64,000 nt of DNA from Eutypa lata (GCA_022661535.1 JAKULF010000009.1:1922001-1986000); one strand, 5' to 3'. Counted from the stretch's first letter, positions 1 through 12,618 are shown. Notes: generated by a model not told the origin, from the letters alone. A program made the numbers and translations.

Positions 1-350
1 GATTCTCCTGTAACTTTAATTTTTCACCGTCGTGTAGTATAGAGATTTGCGACGTGTGACAATACTGGAGGTAAAGAGGTTGTGTCTCGAGACATTACCA
101 TAAAAAACTTCGTAGTCAGATGAGCTATTTATACTATCTTGTAGATAAATCTATCAATGGTATTATGATGGCTTTGAATCCATGAATGATTTCCTTGTGA
201 TCATTATACTACTAAAACAAAGATTTCATGTTGCAAATGTGGGAAAATGTGCTAATCATTTAATATTGAATTCTAGAGCTGGTTCTATCATTTGTCTTTG
301 TTCCACGGTAGCCGTTAAAAGATAAATTTCTTTGTTTCTTTGTGTCGTAT
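1..350. other. No gene seen at left edge
   Basis: AT-leaning sequence upstream of the first gene. The only open frame here, on the minus strand, overlaps the first exon of the FTA2-like gene and resembles nothing. It probably holds the promoter of the downstream gene; no specific site is evident. Confidence 0.5.
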
Positions 351-1603
351 ATGTCCGCTAAACCATCACATTTTATCTTCGACGAGGGCTCATTACCATC
401 ATCATTGTCGCCGCCAAATGCTTTCGACAACAGCATGTCGGACTTCCCCCAAGTTCCAGGGCCTAAGATTAAACAGTTCAATTTACCCAAGGTATCACTT
501 GTAATTGATTTTATTAATCATTTAGGCAAGGGTATACATGCGCACGTATGGAAAGTGCGGATCAATGGGGGTATATACGCTTTGAAAATTGTATGAAAGA
601 GCTCTTTACACGCATGATTGTTGTCAGCTAACGCTTGATGAGTTTAATTTTCATGACAAATACCACGGTGCAAAGCACTGGCACTTAGATTTGAGTCAAG
701 AAGAAGAGCTTGCATACTTGCATCCTTTTGGTTGCGAGGCTCGAGCATATGGACGTCTTCAAGAGTTAGGTGTTGAAGCAAACGTTGGACTTCGGTGTTT
801 CGGGTACCTAATATTAAAAGACAAACACTTCCAACAATTGCGCTCTAAAGATAAATTTGACTGGAGTAAAGACTGGGGCTACTCTTCTTGTCATCGGGAA
901 CGTCCAGTTTATGCTCTTGTCAAAGAATACATCGATATACCTTCCCTCGAGGGTCTTTCTGCTGCTCAGGAAGCTGAAATCAACGTGACGCCTAAGACCG
1001 CGGCAAAGCTCATCCACAATGTCAAGAAAATCCACCGTAGTGGCATAATGATTCGAGATATCAACACCGAGAACGTCTTTAAAGGAAAGCTGATTGAATT
1101 TAGTGTGGCATGGACAGTGCCGCACCCGTGTCTCACAAAACGTATCCTCAACGACCACGATTTGCTTCCATGGTGGCAGCAAGGGAGCAGAGATGCGGGT
1201 AAGCAAAGCCTCAAGTGGGTAGTGCTGACTGTTAATATACATATAGCGCTAAAGTCTCGATTATGGACGATTAATTATGAATAGGAGGCTAACATTTGGT
1301 GCTGCAGGGCAGGTAGATAGGCTCATCAAGAATTTCAACGAGACCCATGAAACTGAGAAGATATGGCTAAGAATGACAAGGAATCATGAGTACATGAAGG
1401 GGAAACTACGACGTACCTCTCAGTACTTCGAAGGGAAATGGAATCGAGAGGGGAATCGTGGTTATAGGATTTGGCCAGAGAGGTACAAGTGGAAGCCAGG
1501 TCTAAATGATGTCGACCAAGGACGAACAGGGATAAAAGGGGCACCCATAGCGACAACGAAAATTCCAAGTCGCAAGTACGGGAGGTCGAAAAAGGCGAGT
1601 TAG
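351..1603 (+). CDS. FTA2-like protein kinase-fold protein
   Basis: Three exons: 351-590, 643-1218 and 1313-1603, giving 368 residues. Intron 1 (GTATGA donor, CTAAC at 628) and intron 2 (CTAAC at 1288, CAG acceptor) each restore a frame that otherwise stops. Residues 59-69 form a glycine-loop-like GKGIHAHVWKV, and Lys79 lies in YALKI. An IRDINTEN catalytic-loop-like stretch and LIEFSVAWT follow, then an ETHETEKIWLRMTRN tail. This order matches the fungal family named after the kinetochore Sim4-complex subunit FTA2, which is abundant and mostly uncharacterised in filamentous fungi. The usual DFG-like Asp reads as Glu here, so kinase activity is doubtful. The first in-frame ATG is at 351. Family assignment is by motif memory; a function at kinetochores should not be inferred. 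Confidence 0.75.
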
Positions 1604-1881
1604 AAATATCTAGGTAGAACTAGAGGTCGCAATGGTGACTTTATATTACTGTTTTGACTATAAAAGAATTAATGTGGCCGCCATGACTACATAGCTAGTT
1701 ATATGAAGGCCAATGTGGGATATTCCGCGTAGTTATGCTGTTATCTGAGTCTAGAATGATGCGGAGTGCTTATATGTTTTCCTGTTGCAATTGCTGGTGC
1801 ATTGATATATCACAATATGACACTGATAACCCGAAGGGAAAATCATCTAACGCTTGTTCGCATCAGGTACACATCCTTCAA

Positions 1882-3774
1882 TTACCGAGCCTTGATGATA
1901 TCTGCGGCCTTTTCAGCTACGGCATACACTGTAGACAAGATGTTGCCGCGTGGGATCAGTGGGAAGATACTAGCATCAACTACGCGAAGATTCTCCGTCC
2001 CATACACAACCAGCTTCGGATCCACCACTCCGCCCTTCTCCCTAGGCAGCATGGCGGCCGAGCCGCACCCATGGTACGCAGTGGTGGCCGTATCGAGGAC
2101 GTACGTCTTAGCTCCCTCCAGGTCCCCGACGTGGAAGGCATCGGGGTGGTTGCGCCTGCCGTCGGGTTTGAGGAAACGCGCGAGTGGCTCCGAGTGGCGC
2201 AACTTGGTATCGAGTGCCTGGACATGTCGCGCCATGATCTCTAGGTCGGCGGGGTGCGAGAAGTAGCACGGGTCGATGTCGGGCGTGGCATCGATGTCGG
2301 TAGATGAGATATGGGTCGTGCCCCGGGAGAAAGGGTGCGACTGCACGCAGCCAAGGCTGGCAAAGTTTTCTGGGAGCAGCTGCGTGCCAACGAAGCTCTT
2401 GCCTCCCTCGTGGAGATTCACCTGTGCCAGGAACATGAGCCATGCCGACGAGCTGCTGTCCGGGCTCTCGATTATGGAGCGCACAGTATCGTAGTACTCT
2501 GAATCCTTGGGTCTCTGGGCACGGGGGAGCCCCTCAAGAATCTCGGCGACATCGGGTGTGGACATGAACGCATGAGACTGCATCCCCCCGATGGTGAAGG
2601 GACCGGCCTTGTGCTCGACATAGAGCTTTTGGGCCTTTGCGAGTGCCTCGGGCTCCTGACGCAATAGCGGGTCCCCCGTGATAACGTCGTCGACTACCTC
2701 ATAGCTCAATCCTGTCATCAGATGATCTTGGAAATTCTCTCCGACCCCAGGAAGGTCCATGTGAACCGAAATTCCATAACGCTCGAGCACCCTCCTATCA
2801 CCAATACCCGAGAGCTCGAGAAGCTTGGGCGTATTGAATACGCCAGCTGCTAGTATAACCTCTTTCGTCGGCGTGAAAATCTCCGTCTTACCTTCGACTA
2901 AGGCCTGTACGCCGGTGGCCTTGACCGAACCGGCACCCGTCTTAGTGAATAATATTCTATGGGTTTTAGCCTCCGTGAGGACCCGTAAGTTGGGCCTATG
3001 CCGAACAGGCGCACAGTAAGCTGAGTTGGCATAACTTCGAGTCTTGGTTTCCGGATCGACGGTAGCCGTATTACTATAACCCCCAATCGAGTTTCCCGAG
3101 AATGGATCTAGATAGGGGTAAAGGGGGAGACATTATTTAATGAACACATACATAGACAGTCACACTCTCACATGCATTGTGACAGTGTCCACCGAGCGTA
3201 ACTTACCAGCATTTGCGACCTTATTTAACTCGCGGAAGGCATCGATCCATGCCTTGCATAGAGGGTTCTGAATAACACCAGGGAAGGATACCTTGATAGG
3301 GCCAGAGATGCCACGGTATTCATCATTGATCCAGTCGATGCCGAGATGCTCGAGGGTGGCTCGGTCCGGTGGCGGTATGAGTGTGTAAGACTTCTTGTAC
3401 GAGGGAACCAAATTAGCCCAGTCCCATCCAGGGTTGCCCAGCTTGGCCCAGGAATCAATGTCAGACTGGGCAGGAGCAATGAAAGCCTGGCCGTTGATGG
3501 CGGAGGAGCCACCGAGGGCCTTGCCCTGGGGCTCTCGGATGGAGCGTCCTCCTAGGCCCGACTGGGGTACGGATTGGTATTGCCAATCAGCATCGGATCC
3601 CATGAGAGTCGTGAAGAGGGCTGGGATGTTGACCCTAGGGTCAGCCGAGAGGTCTTTGCCAGCCTCAAGCACCAACACTTGGACATCGGGATTTTCGGAC
3701 AAACGGCTCGCAACGACGAGACCGGATGTACCACCGCCGATGATGATGTAGTCAGGGGATGTTGAGGAAGCCAT
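1882..3774 (-). CDS. GMC-family FAD oxidoreductase
   Basis: Two exons, 3774-3207 and 3107-1882, separated by a 99-nt intron (GTAAGT donor, CTAG acceptor); 597 residues, normal for the glucose-methanol-choline family. The N terminus carries the FAD dinucleotide motif IIIGGGTSG (Gly13-Gly18) followed by the GMC signature GGSSAINGQ. The second signature GVFNTPKLLELSGIG is in exon 2. The C terminus holds the catalytic-pair positions His535 (YHGCGSAAM) and Asn578 (PRGNILST). It would oxidise an alcohol or aldehyde with FAD and oxygen or another acceptor; the substrate cannot be read from sequence. No signal peptide is visible, so it is probably intracellular, which fits a tailoring enzyme of the adjacent cluster more than a secreted lignocellulose enzyme. 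It is the left-most candidate member of the 1.9-22.2 kb cluster. Confidence 0.92.
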
Positions 3775-4723
3775 TGGAAGTGGGGTAGTCTTTGTAAAGG
3801 TTCTAACAGCAACAACAAAAAATGAGTTGTATATAGAAACAAGAAGAAGTAAGGAGAAAACACCGGGACGATCTTCGTTAAATGTAGTGAGGGAGCCAGG
3901 TAGACTATGAATAGGTATCTAGAGCTCTAAATATCGATCAACGAGTGTAATACAGTGTAGCGATACATTGGTCGACCTAAACCGCCAAAGCGCCGGTTGA
4001 AAAGCTAACACAAGACTAATAAGCTGCAGTTGATGCAACGATGCACGCCCTGGTAGAAGGCTGAGGTATAACTCCATATTATGCCTTTAGGAACAGGGAT
4101 TTGTAGGTGATGTACTGTACATAAATCGCTCAGGTATATAGTAACCAGGCTGTGCCATTATCACCACGACCACATCAATATGTGGTTCCACTAACGTTAT
4201 ACAGCATGTAACTGATTGTGACACCCCACCATTTAAATGTAACCTTACGCACACGTCAAAATGGCTTGACGGCGCTTAGCTGCTTGGTTGAACACTACTT
4301 ACTCAGTATGGTAACACCAACACCCAACATTAACAAAACTAATCAACGAGGCTCTAAATTACTGGTTATTCTATTTATAATATGTACATTAAAATGAAAT
4401 AAAATAAAACATTTAAAATAAATATGATTACGAGACAAGAATATATGTATTTTAGAAGAATAGAGTTAACCAATAGTATAAAACATGTATATTTAATAAC
4501 ATAATAATACATGCATTATAAATGTATTAAAATGTTAAGATTTAATATAATCAAGATCGGAAAATCCTTACTGAATACTACGGGTATTTTATGACATACA
4601 TCGTATCCTCCTAGATGTATAAAGGAAGCTGCTAATTCTGTTCATCAAGTAAGCCTGTAAATTCAGTTGCAAAAACATCGTGAGTTTCGCAGAAGACAAG
4701 TAAACAAGTTATCATCTGGAAAT
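3775..4723. other. Divergent intergenic region with AT-rich stretch
   Basis: Shared upstream region of the GMC oxidoreductase (minus) and the UbiA-type gene (plus). Roughly 4380-4560 is strongly AT-rich and looks like a decayed repeat remnant. A short similar phrase (GAGGCTCTAAATTAC here, GAGCCTCTAGATTAC near 8652) occurs beside another AT-rich patch. No gene seen. Confidence 0.45.
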
Positions 4724-5739
4724 ATGCATCATCCACTACGCGTAAAAGTACTCTACCCTATTAAGCTCATATCCTACTACCGCGGCAGTGCTAATCATGA
4801 CTGTAGCCATTCCATCAAGACAATGCCTCTGTCGGTGCAAGATCGTGGTTGTTCCACGCTTACTCAGTCTGGCTTTTTACACGCAGCGACTTGAAGACAA
4901 TCATCATTCCCTCATCACTCTTCGGCATCCTGAACAAGACCGCCGTATTGCTGAGCATTAAGGATTCCAGTATACTACATTGGCCAGGAGTTCTTTTTGA
5001 GGCATCCACGGTGGTGTTCTGGATTTGGATCAACCTGCTCCCCTTCACCATCGATAATCAGCGACGAGATGAAGCCATACTTGAGGACACGGTCAATAAG
5101 CCGTGGCGGACAATGCCGTCCGGCCGAATGACGCCAACTGAAGCAAAGACTCTTATGTTCTGCCTTTATCCCATAGCTATATGTGCTAGCTTATGGATCG
5201 GAGGTGTAAAGCAGTGCCTTCTGCTTATACTACTAGGCTTCACTTATAATGAACTTAATCTCTCCGACAGAAGCTGGTTCAGTCGAAACGCCATCAATGC
5301 TCTTGGATTCTGCTGCTTCATCTCAGGGGCGCTCGAAGTGGCGCTTTTCACGCCTCCGGCAATACGACCTGCCGAAGTAGGCTATATGTTTAATTGGTTG
5401 GGACTGATTACTGCGGTGGTTTTCTCGACAGTGCAGACACAAGATATGGCTGATCAAAATGGAGACCGCTTACGTAAACGCAAGACGATGCCTCTCGTGT
5501 TAGGTGACCGAACATCTCGTTGGTTAACAGCTGTCTCGGTGGTGATATGGTCCATTTTTTGCCCCAAATTCTGGGATTTAGGTGTAGGATCATTGTGTCT
5601 TTTTGGTGTACTGGGTGTGTGTGTGGCGTACCGCATTGTTGCATTCAGCAGTGTCGTGGCTGATAAGCGAACTTTCCTGTTATGGAACATGTGGATGGCC
5701 TCGCTCTACTCACTGCCATTGCTCGCCGTCATAGCATAA
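4724..5739 (+). CDS. UbiA-family prenyltransferase or terpene cyclase
   Basis: The main exon reads open from 4807 to 5739 and codes about 310 residues of a polytopic membrane protein. It has the two aspartate-rich UbiA motifs: NQRRDEAILED (Asn90, Asp94, Asp100) followed by NKPWRTMPSGR, and QDMADQNGD (Asp219, Asp223, Asp227) followed by RKRKTMPL. These bind magnesium-diphosphate of an isoprenoid. Typical fungal members open with a WLFTRSDLKTI phrase, present here. The frame has no ATG near its start. The best model is a six-codon first exon at 4724-4741 and an intron 4742-4806 with a weak GTAAAA donor, so the start is uncertain. The subfamily includes both aromatic prenyltransferases and UbiA-type terpene cyclases. 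The NRPS-like acid reductase nearby favours an aromatic acceptor, but that is inference. Confidence 0.85.
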
Positions 5740-6191
5740 ATGTGCCTTTGATTTCCCACGGCGAAGGTGTACCAGTCTTAGTGGCGTGTAGTGAGAGTTT
5801 ATAACCCCCTATCTACTAACTAGGGATTTTAACTTAAAAAGAGTTAACATATGTAGACATTATAGTTAGTAATAAATATTGAACCGGAAGCAAGTCTACA
5901 ATTAAGTTCACGAACGAAATTTTGGGTGATTAGTTAAACCAATTCAACTAGCATAGACAAAGTGAAGAAATTGGAACTCTCCAAGAATCAACTTATTAGA
6001 CAACTCTGCAAGTCTCCTTTCTGATAACCACTAGACACTAGAATATATGCGGTCACGTGAATATCGCAACTGTCGTTCAATCTGTTTGATAATAACAACA
6101 GTAGGCGTTCTTCCCTCGTAGTACAATTATACTAAATTTATACAAAGATTATTCCGGCTCATAACACCGCCCGGACGTCACCCTCTGCCGT
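5740..6191. other. Convergent intergenic spacer
   Basis: Lies between the 3' ends of the UbiA-type and rhodopsin-domain genes. AT-leaning, with no open frame of note; it presumably carries both 3' UTRs. Confidence 0.5.
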
Positions 6192-7536
6192 TTACACACT
6201 GTAAGGGGAATCAAAATTGTCCCGGGACATCTCCCCATCCGAATATATCTGATGGGCTGTGTTATTTAGTGGGTAGGTATTCTCTGCCAAGCGTTCAAAG
6301 CCACCATTGTCGCTGAGCCCGCTGTTCTTGTGCGTCTTTGAGCTGTCACTGTTTCCCTCTGACTTCTTACTCCAACCCCTGAGGAAGGTGGAGTCAGAAC
6401 CAAAGACCTTGCGTACCAAAGGGCGCAAGATGGGAAGGCAGGCGTTGACTATGCCCAATTCAATCTCAAGAGCGCCGAATATGAGGTCGGGGACGACACT
6501 GTATGTGAAATCCAGTGGGTCAAGTTCGAGGACGCTTTTGATGCGTGCGGCAGTGAGTCCGCATATTCTGTTAAGAAATATTAGTTGATCGTTGCTTTCA
6601 TCATAGCAAACGGAAGGTAATGTGATAGAGTAAAGGGGTTGTTGGGGGCGGTGGAGGCTAATAAATAACGTACAAGAGACCAAGGCTCAAGATGGCGCTA
6701 ATGGCAATCTTCTTCCCGATCGGCATCTGCAGTTTCCATAGAACGGGCATCGGCAAAACAACTACAGCGACATCGATAACTAGGTTGACAATAGCGATGG
6801 AAAGATAGGCATCTGTGCTACTGCCGCATACGCCACCAGGAATTGTCTTGTCCCACGTGAACCTGAAGGGCCTGCAAAGGAGGAACGACTCGAAAATGAC
6901 AGCGACAATTAGTGCTACGGTAAGAGCAATTACGATGTACACAGCCGTGTGTATTCTTCGCATGGTAAAGATGCTAATGTAGAAAAAGAGAATTGAGAGC
7001 TTGACTAAAGAAGTTGAAATTGCCCATAGAAGTGGAGCTGGCACAAAGAGCTGGTACTATTAGTGGAGGATCCTCTTTACCGTAGAATCGGAGATGTGCC
7101 GGGATAGTACGAAATACTAGTTTTATCTTACCTTGAGAGTGATCGCGATCTGCTGCTCTGTGGCATCTTTCATGTGAAGACCAACGCCGCCATTGAGGAC
7201 CACTGAATGAAATGAGTGTCAGTGAATAGCATGGGGAGTCTGAGAGATAGCTGATGAAACGCACGCGCGTAACCCACGCCGACTGTGGCAGTTGTGAATA
7301 CCTAGTCGGCCGGATGCCTATTCGTTAGCGAGAAGTCATCGGCCAAGACGAGAGGAACATATCGGCAGACTCACCAGACTAGCTACGATAAGGTAGTCGT
7401 CAATCGATATAGGTTTTCTTTGCAAAAAACGAGAATAGAACCGTGCAATAACGGCAAGTATGGAGAGCAAGAGGAAGATGCTGGTCACAATAAGCTCATC
7501 GGAGCCACCTCGGGGCAAGGGGCTCTGGATAGACAT
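6192..7536 (-). CDS. Rhodopsin-domain seven-TM membrane protein (first copy)
   Basis: Five exons: 7536-7375, 7301-7265, 7202-7132, 7050-6674 and 6567-6192, giving 340 residues. All splice phases close. The ATG at 7536 is the first true methionine. The protein has about seven hydrophobic helices in the order usual for the fungal rhodopsin-domain family (often described as PTH11-like GPCR-like proteins). It has an RFYSR...DDYLI motif after TM1, a GVGLH loop, LVKLSILFFYISIF, a PVLWKLQMP stretch and an acidic-polar cytoplasmic tail of about 90 residues. No CFEM cysteine domain is present. Such proteins occur in large families and sometimes within metabolite clusters; ligand and role are generally unknown. 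It sits tail-to-tail with the UbiA-type gene. Confidence 0.88.
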
Positions 7537-9196
7537 CGCTCTGTGTCTCAACGCAGACGCAATATATGATGAATAGATCCAGTCTCAATAACTACCATAG
7601 CAACGCGGGAAGATAGGGGAATATTTTGTAAGTGTTCGGTTTCAAGTCGTCAGCAAGTTTTAGTGCATATATAGGGCCACGAACACCGAAGTAATAATCA
7701 TTCTGTTGTTGGAATGCAGCAGCAACATAGTGAAGACATCACTGGTAAGATGGCATGGGACTGATGTTATTCGGAACTACACATCATAAGTGGAGCGAGA
7801 TCTACGTTGGGCGAAGAAGAGGAGTAAAAGTTATGCTTAGCATCCGTACTATCCTAATTGCCGCGATTAATTAAACTGTATGATTTGCTGCTTCAATATC
7901 ACACGAACAGACCCTCGATCGTTGGCGTCTCGCTCATCTTAGCGTTCATTCTTCATATCGAATGAATAGGGAAAATGCCCCAACTGCTAGTTTAAGTTGG
8001 AGTCTCAAGCAGGCAGAGCCCCATACCTGCTCGGAGGAAGGGTTGGATCGGGAAATTCGAGTGTTGATAAGGCTGGGCCTGTTGGTGATGCAATGAGTAT
8101 ACCTGCAGATACAACACAGTGCGATGGGAATTGCAGAGCAGTCAACGTTGATTGGAGGACAATGTAGTCCATTTGGCAAATATGGAAATAGATGCATGTT
8201 AGCTAAGAGGCTTGGAATGAAAGAACAATACATAATACCGTTGTTGGTACTGCTACATCTGTATGGCCTTTTGATGTTGTTGGTATGCAGGAATCTAAGT
8301 TGCATATAACCGCTGGAGCATAATACAACTATGAACCGGGATTATTTTTATAGAATGTGGATTGGCCCATACCTGATGGTGTGTTAATTGATTGGTTGAT
8401 TTGATAAAAGGTGAGCTGTGGCTTAATTTAGTACTCTAACCTAACTGGCCTAATGCACTATGCTTTAGAGTATTAGGGATTGGAGCGCCCTGAAGTATTC
8501 AAGGTGAGGCATTTTACAGGCTATAACAATAATACCGGCCTACCTGTGGGCATATTATAGGATGGGGTCCACAGGTATGAGCTTCAGCTAAATATAAACA
8601 TCGAAATTCGAAATAAATAAAATAAAATAATTACTTTAAATATAACTAAAAGAGCCTCTAGATTACAAGATACAGTTTAATTTATAGAAGATATTTTGAT
8701 GTAATATAGACGAGTATTGAACTTTTATTTTATCAATATAATACATATAAAAGATATTATAAATGATGTTCATAGAAGGCATGGTAGTACCTACTATGAG
8801 TTATTAATTATGTGACCGAGGGAATGGTCAACAGTACCGTAACCCACCCTGGGGATATCAGAATTGCAATTATAGCAGCGCTATGGCATATGGCAAACTG
8901 GCTTGGTAGTCTAACCTGAAGAATCTGTGGCTAACTACCAACACTCAAGCTGTTAGAGTGTCTCACTCGTTAGAACAACACCTATTCAAGGGCCACGGTA
9001 GGCTACAAACTATGGATCAGATACTCCAACCACCTCTGATACTATCACCCTTATATTGTATGAGCTATTGGTAGCCTAGTTCGCCCTTGAACAAACCTTT
9101 AAAACTAAATCCTCTCTAGTTGAAGAATCACAAGCTGATTGCGCGATAACGTGCGGAGTCTCTTTTCCTTAGTGTATAAGCCTTCATTGTACCAGG
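7537..9196. other. Gene-poor spacer with AT-rich patch
   Basis: About 1.66 kb between two divergent genes. Small open frames here (for example 7946-8305 on the minus strand) show no recognisable motif. Around 8600-8780 the sequence is AT-rich and resembles the patch at 4380-4560. Probably promoters plus repeat debris. Confidence 0.45.
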
Positions 9197-12100
9197 ATGG
9201 ACTTTGGCCGGCGATTACTCCCCCAGGTCGTGGACTACCATGCACAGCGAGATCCGAGTAGAGTTTATGCCTCTATCCCAAGATCCGCCACTGGGTTATC
9301 GGATGGCTTCCGTGATATCACGATTGCCAAGCTGGCCGCCATGGTGAATTATCTTTCATGGTGGCTAGAGGGTATTTTGGGAGTAGGCAACCTTGACACT
9401 ATCGCCTACGTAGGGCCAGCCGATATCCGATATGCGGCCATATTCCTAGCTGCAGTTAAATGCCGATACAAGGTCAGTTACACAGAAATATCAGAGAACT
9501 TTGGGTGAGGATGACTGACAAGACATATCAAGATGCTGTTCATTTCACCAAGAAATCAAATTTTCCAAAATCAAGGAATGCTAATCCGATCAGAATGTCG
9601 AGCTCTGTTCTACTCAGAGGAGATGGCAGCGTTTGCTGAAGCACTCAGAGATACCCGGCTTCAAGAACTTGTCACCAAGACCGTGGCTTCTCTCGACAAG
9701 CTGCTACAAACGCCTGAAGACATCGAGATTTATTTGTATGAGAGGACCTTTGAGGAAGCTCGAGATGAGCCATGTCTTGTTCTGCACTCTTCAGGCTCGA
9801 CTGGTGAGCGCAAATACCTGTTATGTATATTAAAACTTATTTCTTGCTGACTACCATACTCCTTACAAAGGTCAACCCAAACTCGTACCCATGACACATG
9901 GGACATTTGCTTGTACCGATAATGATAGATACATGTCCGTTCCAGAAGGACGTGCGCCTCAAAATGCCGCCCAGTTCCACTTCAAAACTGGTGGTAGGTT
10001 CTACTCGTGCTTCCCACCCTATCATGTACGTATAGTTTCTACAGTTGAATTTGTCAATGTAGCTTGTAACCTTTTAACAAGTTTGTGTATCACAGCTCGC
10101 CGGGGTTCATGCCTATATCGACCTACCTATTTTTTACAGCGGTGCAACTGTTGTCTTAGGCCCAACCAACCTACCGCCTAGTGGCTACCTCCTGTCGGAG
10201 ATTCTGAAATATCAGCACGTGCGCGCATTCTACGTACCACCCTTCATTATCGAACAATGGGTGGCAGAGCCAGTAGCCGTGCAACAAGCCAAGCAGCTTG
10301 ATTTCGTTCTCTACGGGGGCGGCCCTCTCTCTCCCCACATTGGACAAGGGCTGAGTCAAGTCACAAACGTCTGTCAGATGTACGGCTCGCTTGAGGTGGG
10401 CCAGGTTCAGCTCCTCGTTCCACAATCGGGAGAGTGGTCCTATATGGAGTTCAATCCTTTCGAGGAGGTAGACATGCAGCATTGTGGGGACGGCACCTTC
10501 GAAATGGTACTTCATCAGGACCCCAAGTTTGCTACGCGACGTTCCCTGTGGCACAACTTCCCCAGCGTTAAGGAATGGCGGACGGGGGACTTGTTCGTGC
10601 CGCATCCCTCGAAGTCCGGACTCTGGCGCTTCCATTCACGGCTGGACGACCTTATCGTGCTTTCTAGCAGCCACAAATTGCGTCCGCTTGAGATGGAGAC
10701 TCTAATACAGGGCAATCCCTTGCTCTCCGGGGCTCTCATTGTCGGTCAGGGGAAGCCGGAACCGTTGTTAATTGTGGAGCCCACTCCCGAGGCCTCTATT
10801 GATACAACCAGCCCACAAGCTTTCATCGACCGCATCTGGCCTACTGTCGACGAGGCAAACAAGATGGCGCCGTCATATGCCAAGATCAGACGTTCGATGG
10901 TCCTACTAGCAGACCCGGACAAGCCATTTTCTCGCGCACCTAAGGGGAGCATTATCCGGAAATTGGCGACAAATTCTTACGCCGAAGAGATTGACGCCGC
11001 CTACGTAGAGGATAGCTTGAGTCATCCAGAGTCGAGTAAAACAGCCGTTGACGCTATCTCTAGCTTCATTCTGCCTGGGATCAAGCAGTTCGTACGGAAG
11101 CATGTCGAGGAGCATTTACAAGGAATGCCGCTCTCGGATACGGACAATATTTTCCTCGTGGGGTTGAACTCCCTCGGTGCAGCCGCACTCAGCAGAAGAC
11201 TCCAAAAGGAATTAGCGAGAAATACTAACCCTGTAAACGGCACTAAAACCAATTCGATATCTCTACGCCTTATCTACACAAACCCGACCATTGAGAAACT
11301 CGCGCACGTTATCCTCAATATCATCACTAATCGGGAGGTCCCGGGGCATTCCATAGATAGGGGTATCGAAGGCATGGAGCGCGCCGTGGAGGATCTCACA
11401 AAGACCTTACCCCTGAAGAAAGATGCAGTATTCGGGCCTATCTCACCTGTCTCCAGAGAAAAGATTAACGTTGCCCTGATAGGCCCGCGAGGCTCGCTGG
11501 GACCCAATATCATTAGGGAGCTTCTAGGTGATTCACGCGTAGCAAAGATATATTGCTTGAACCGTGGAAATGATGGGAAGGAACGCATGCGTTCGATATT
11601 CAAAGACCGCAACCTACTTTGCAATGTCGACGACGAACGCCTGTCCTTCATGCCTATTGACCTCAGCAAGCATCGTCTCGGCCTTTCCCCTGCCCACCTC
11701 AACGAGCTACTGAAAGGGGTAAACGTCATCATTCATAATGCATGGCGAGTCGACTTCAGCTGGACGCTCGAGTCATACAGGGATACCTACCTACGCAGCG
11801 TCCGCGAGCTCGTCGACATCTCATCACTAAGCCCGTTGAGACCTCGAATTGTCTTCGTGTCGTCCGTGTCATCCGTCCAGGAATGGGCCGCGGTGTTCCC
11901 GGATCGCCCTGTCGCTGAGGTACCTCTCGAGTCTTATAAAATTGCGTCTCCCCTAGGGTACGGCCAATCCAAGCATGTGGCCGAGCGCACACTGACCAGG
12001 GCAAGTAAGGTATCTGGAACACCGGCCACGATACTACGCGTAGGCCAAGTCGCGGGGCCGACACACCCGAGCAGTGGTGGTGGCAAGTGGTCGACGGACG

Positions 12101-12618
12101 AGTGGATCCCCTCCCTGGTTACGATCTCCAAAACAATTCGGCTGATCCCCGCTGATATCCCGCCCATTGACTGGGTGCCGGTGGATCTGGCCGGGCGTGT
12201 TATTGTCGAGTTAGCTCTTGGAGCCCACGCGGATAGTGGTCATGACCAGGTTCCACTTAGGGTCTTCAATGTTGTCAACCCTAACTTATCTAAATGGTCT
12301 ATGTTCGCGGAGGTTTTGCAGAGACGGCTCAGTACCGGCGAGAGCGGGGCTGAGGGCCGCTGTCGGCAGACGTCCCTAACGGAGTGGGTTGAAACATTAA
12401 TACATACTGATCCGCGGACTATGTCAGATGCCGAGGCCAGGTCGTCTACTAAGATCCTTCCATTCTTCCAGCATCTGGCCGAGACTGCGGCGCGCGGGAT
12501 TGACTTGCATCCCAAATTTGACACTGCAGAGGCGCAAAGGAGCAGTAGGACGATGGATGAGATGAGGGAAATAGATGAGAGATTGGTTTATCAGTGGCTT
12601 GAACAGTGGGAAATATGA
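9197..12618 (+). CDS. NRPS-like carboxylic acid reductase (A-T-R)
   Basis: Four exons: 9197-9472, 9533-9803, 9871-10025 and 10096-12618, giving 1074 residues. The adenylation domain spans roughly residues 1-520, with core A3 motif HSSGSTGQPK at 177-186, YGSLEVGQ, WRTGDLF and a final RAPKGSIIRK lysine motif. A carrier domain follows, with phosphopantetheine Ser593 in FLVGLNSLG. The thioester reductase domain starts near 690, with Rossmann motif GPRGSLG at 697, HNAWRVDF, FVSSVSS, and the SDR-type catalytic pair Tyr856/Lys860 in YGQSKHVAER. There is no condensation domain. The family activates a carboxylic acid as acyl-AMP, loads it on the carrier and reduces it with NADPH to the aldehyde; fungal relatives commonly use aryl acids. 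It is the likely backbone enzyme of the 1.9-22.2 kb cluster. The substrate is not predicted. Confidence 0.94.

Noticed and set aside
814..1242. 142-codon minus-strand frame over the FTA2-like gene
   Set aside because: Exact antisense of an exon with clear kinase-fold motifs; no motif of its own.
589..1284. Frame change at 590/643 read as a frameshift pseudogene
   Set aside because: A normal intron (GTATGA donor, CTAAC, AG at 642) joins YALKI to FNFHDKY in the right frame, so the gene is intact.
7946..8305. 119-codon minus-strand frame
   Set aside because: Composition looks random, no motif, no splice partner, and it lies in a repeat-bearing spacer.
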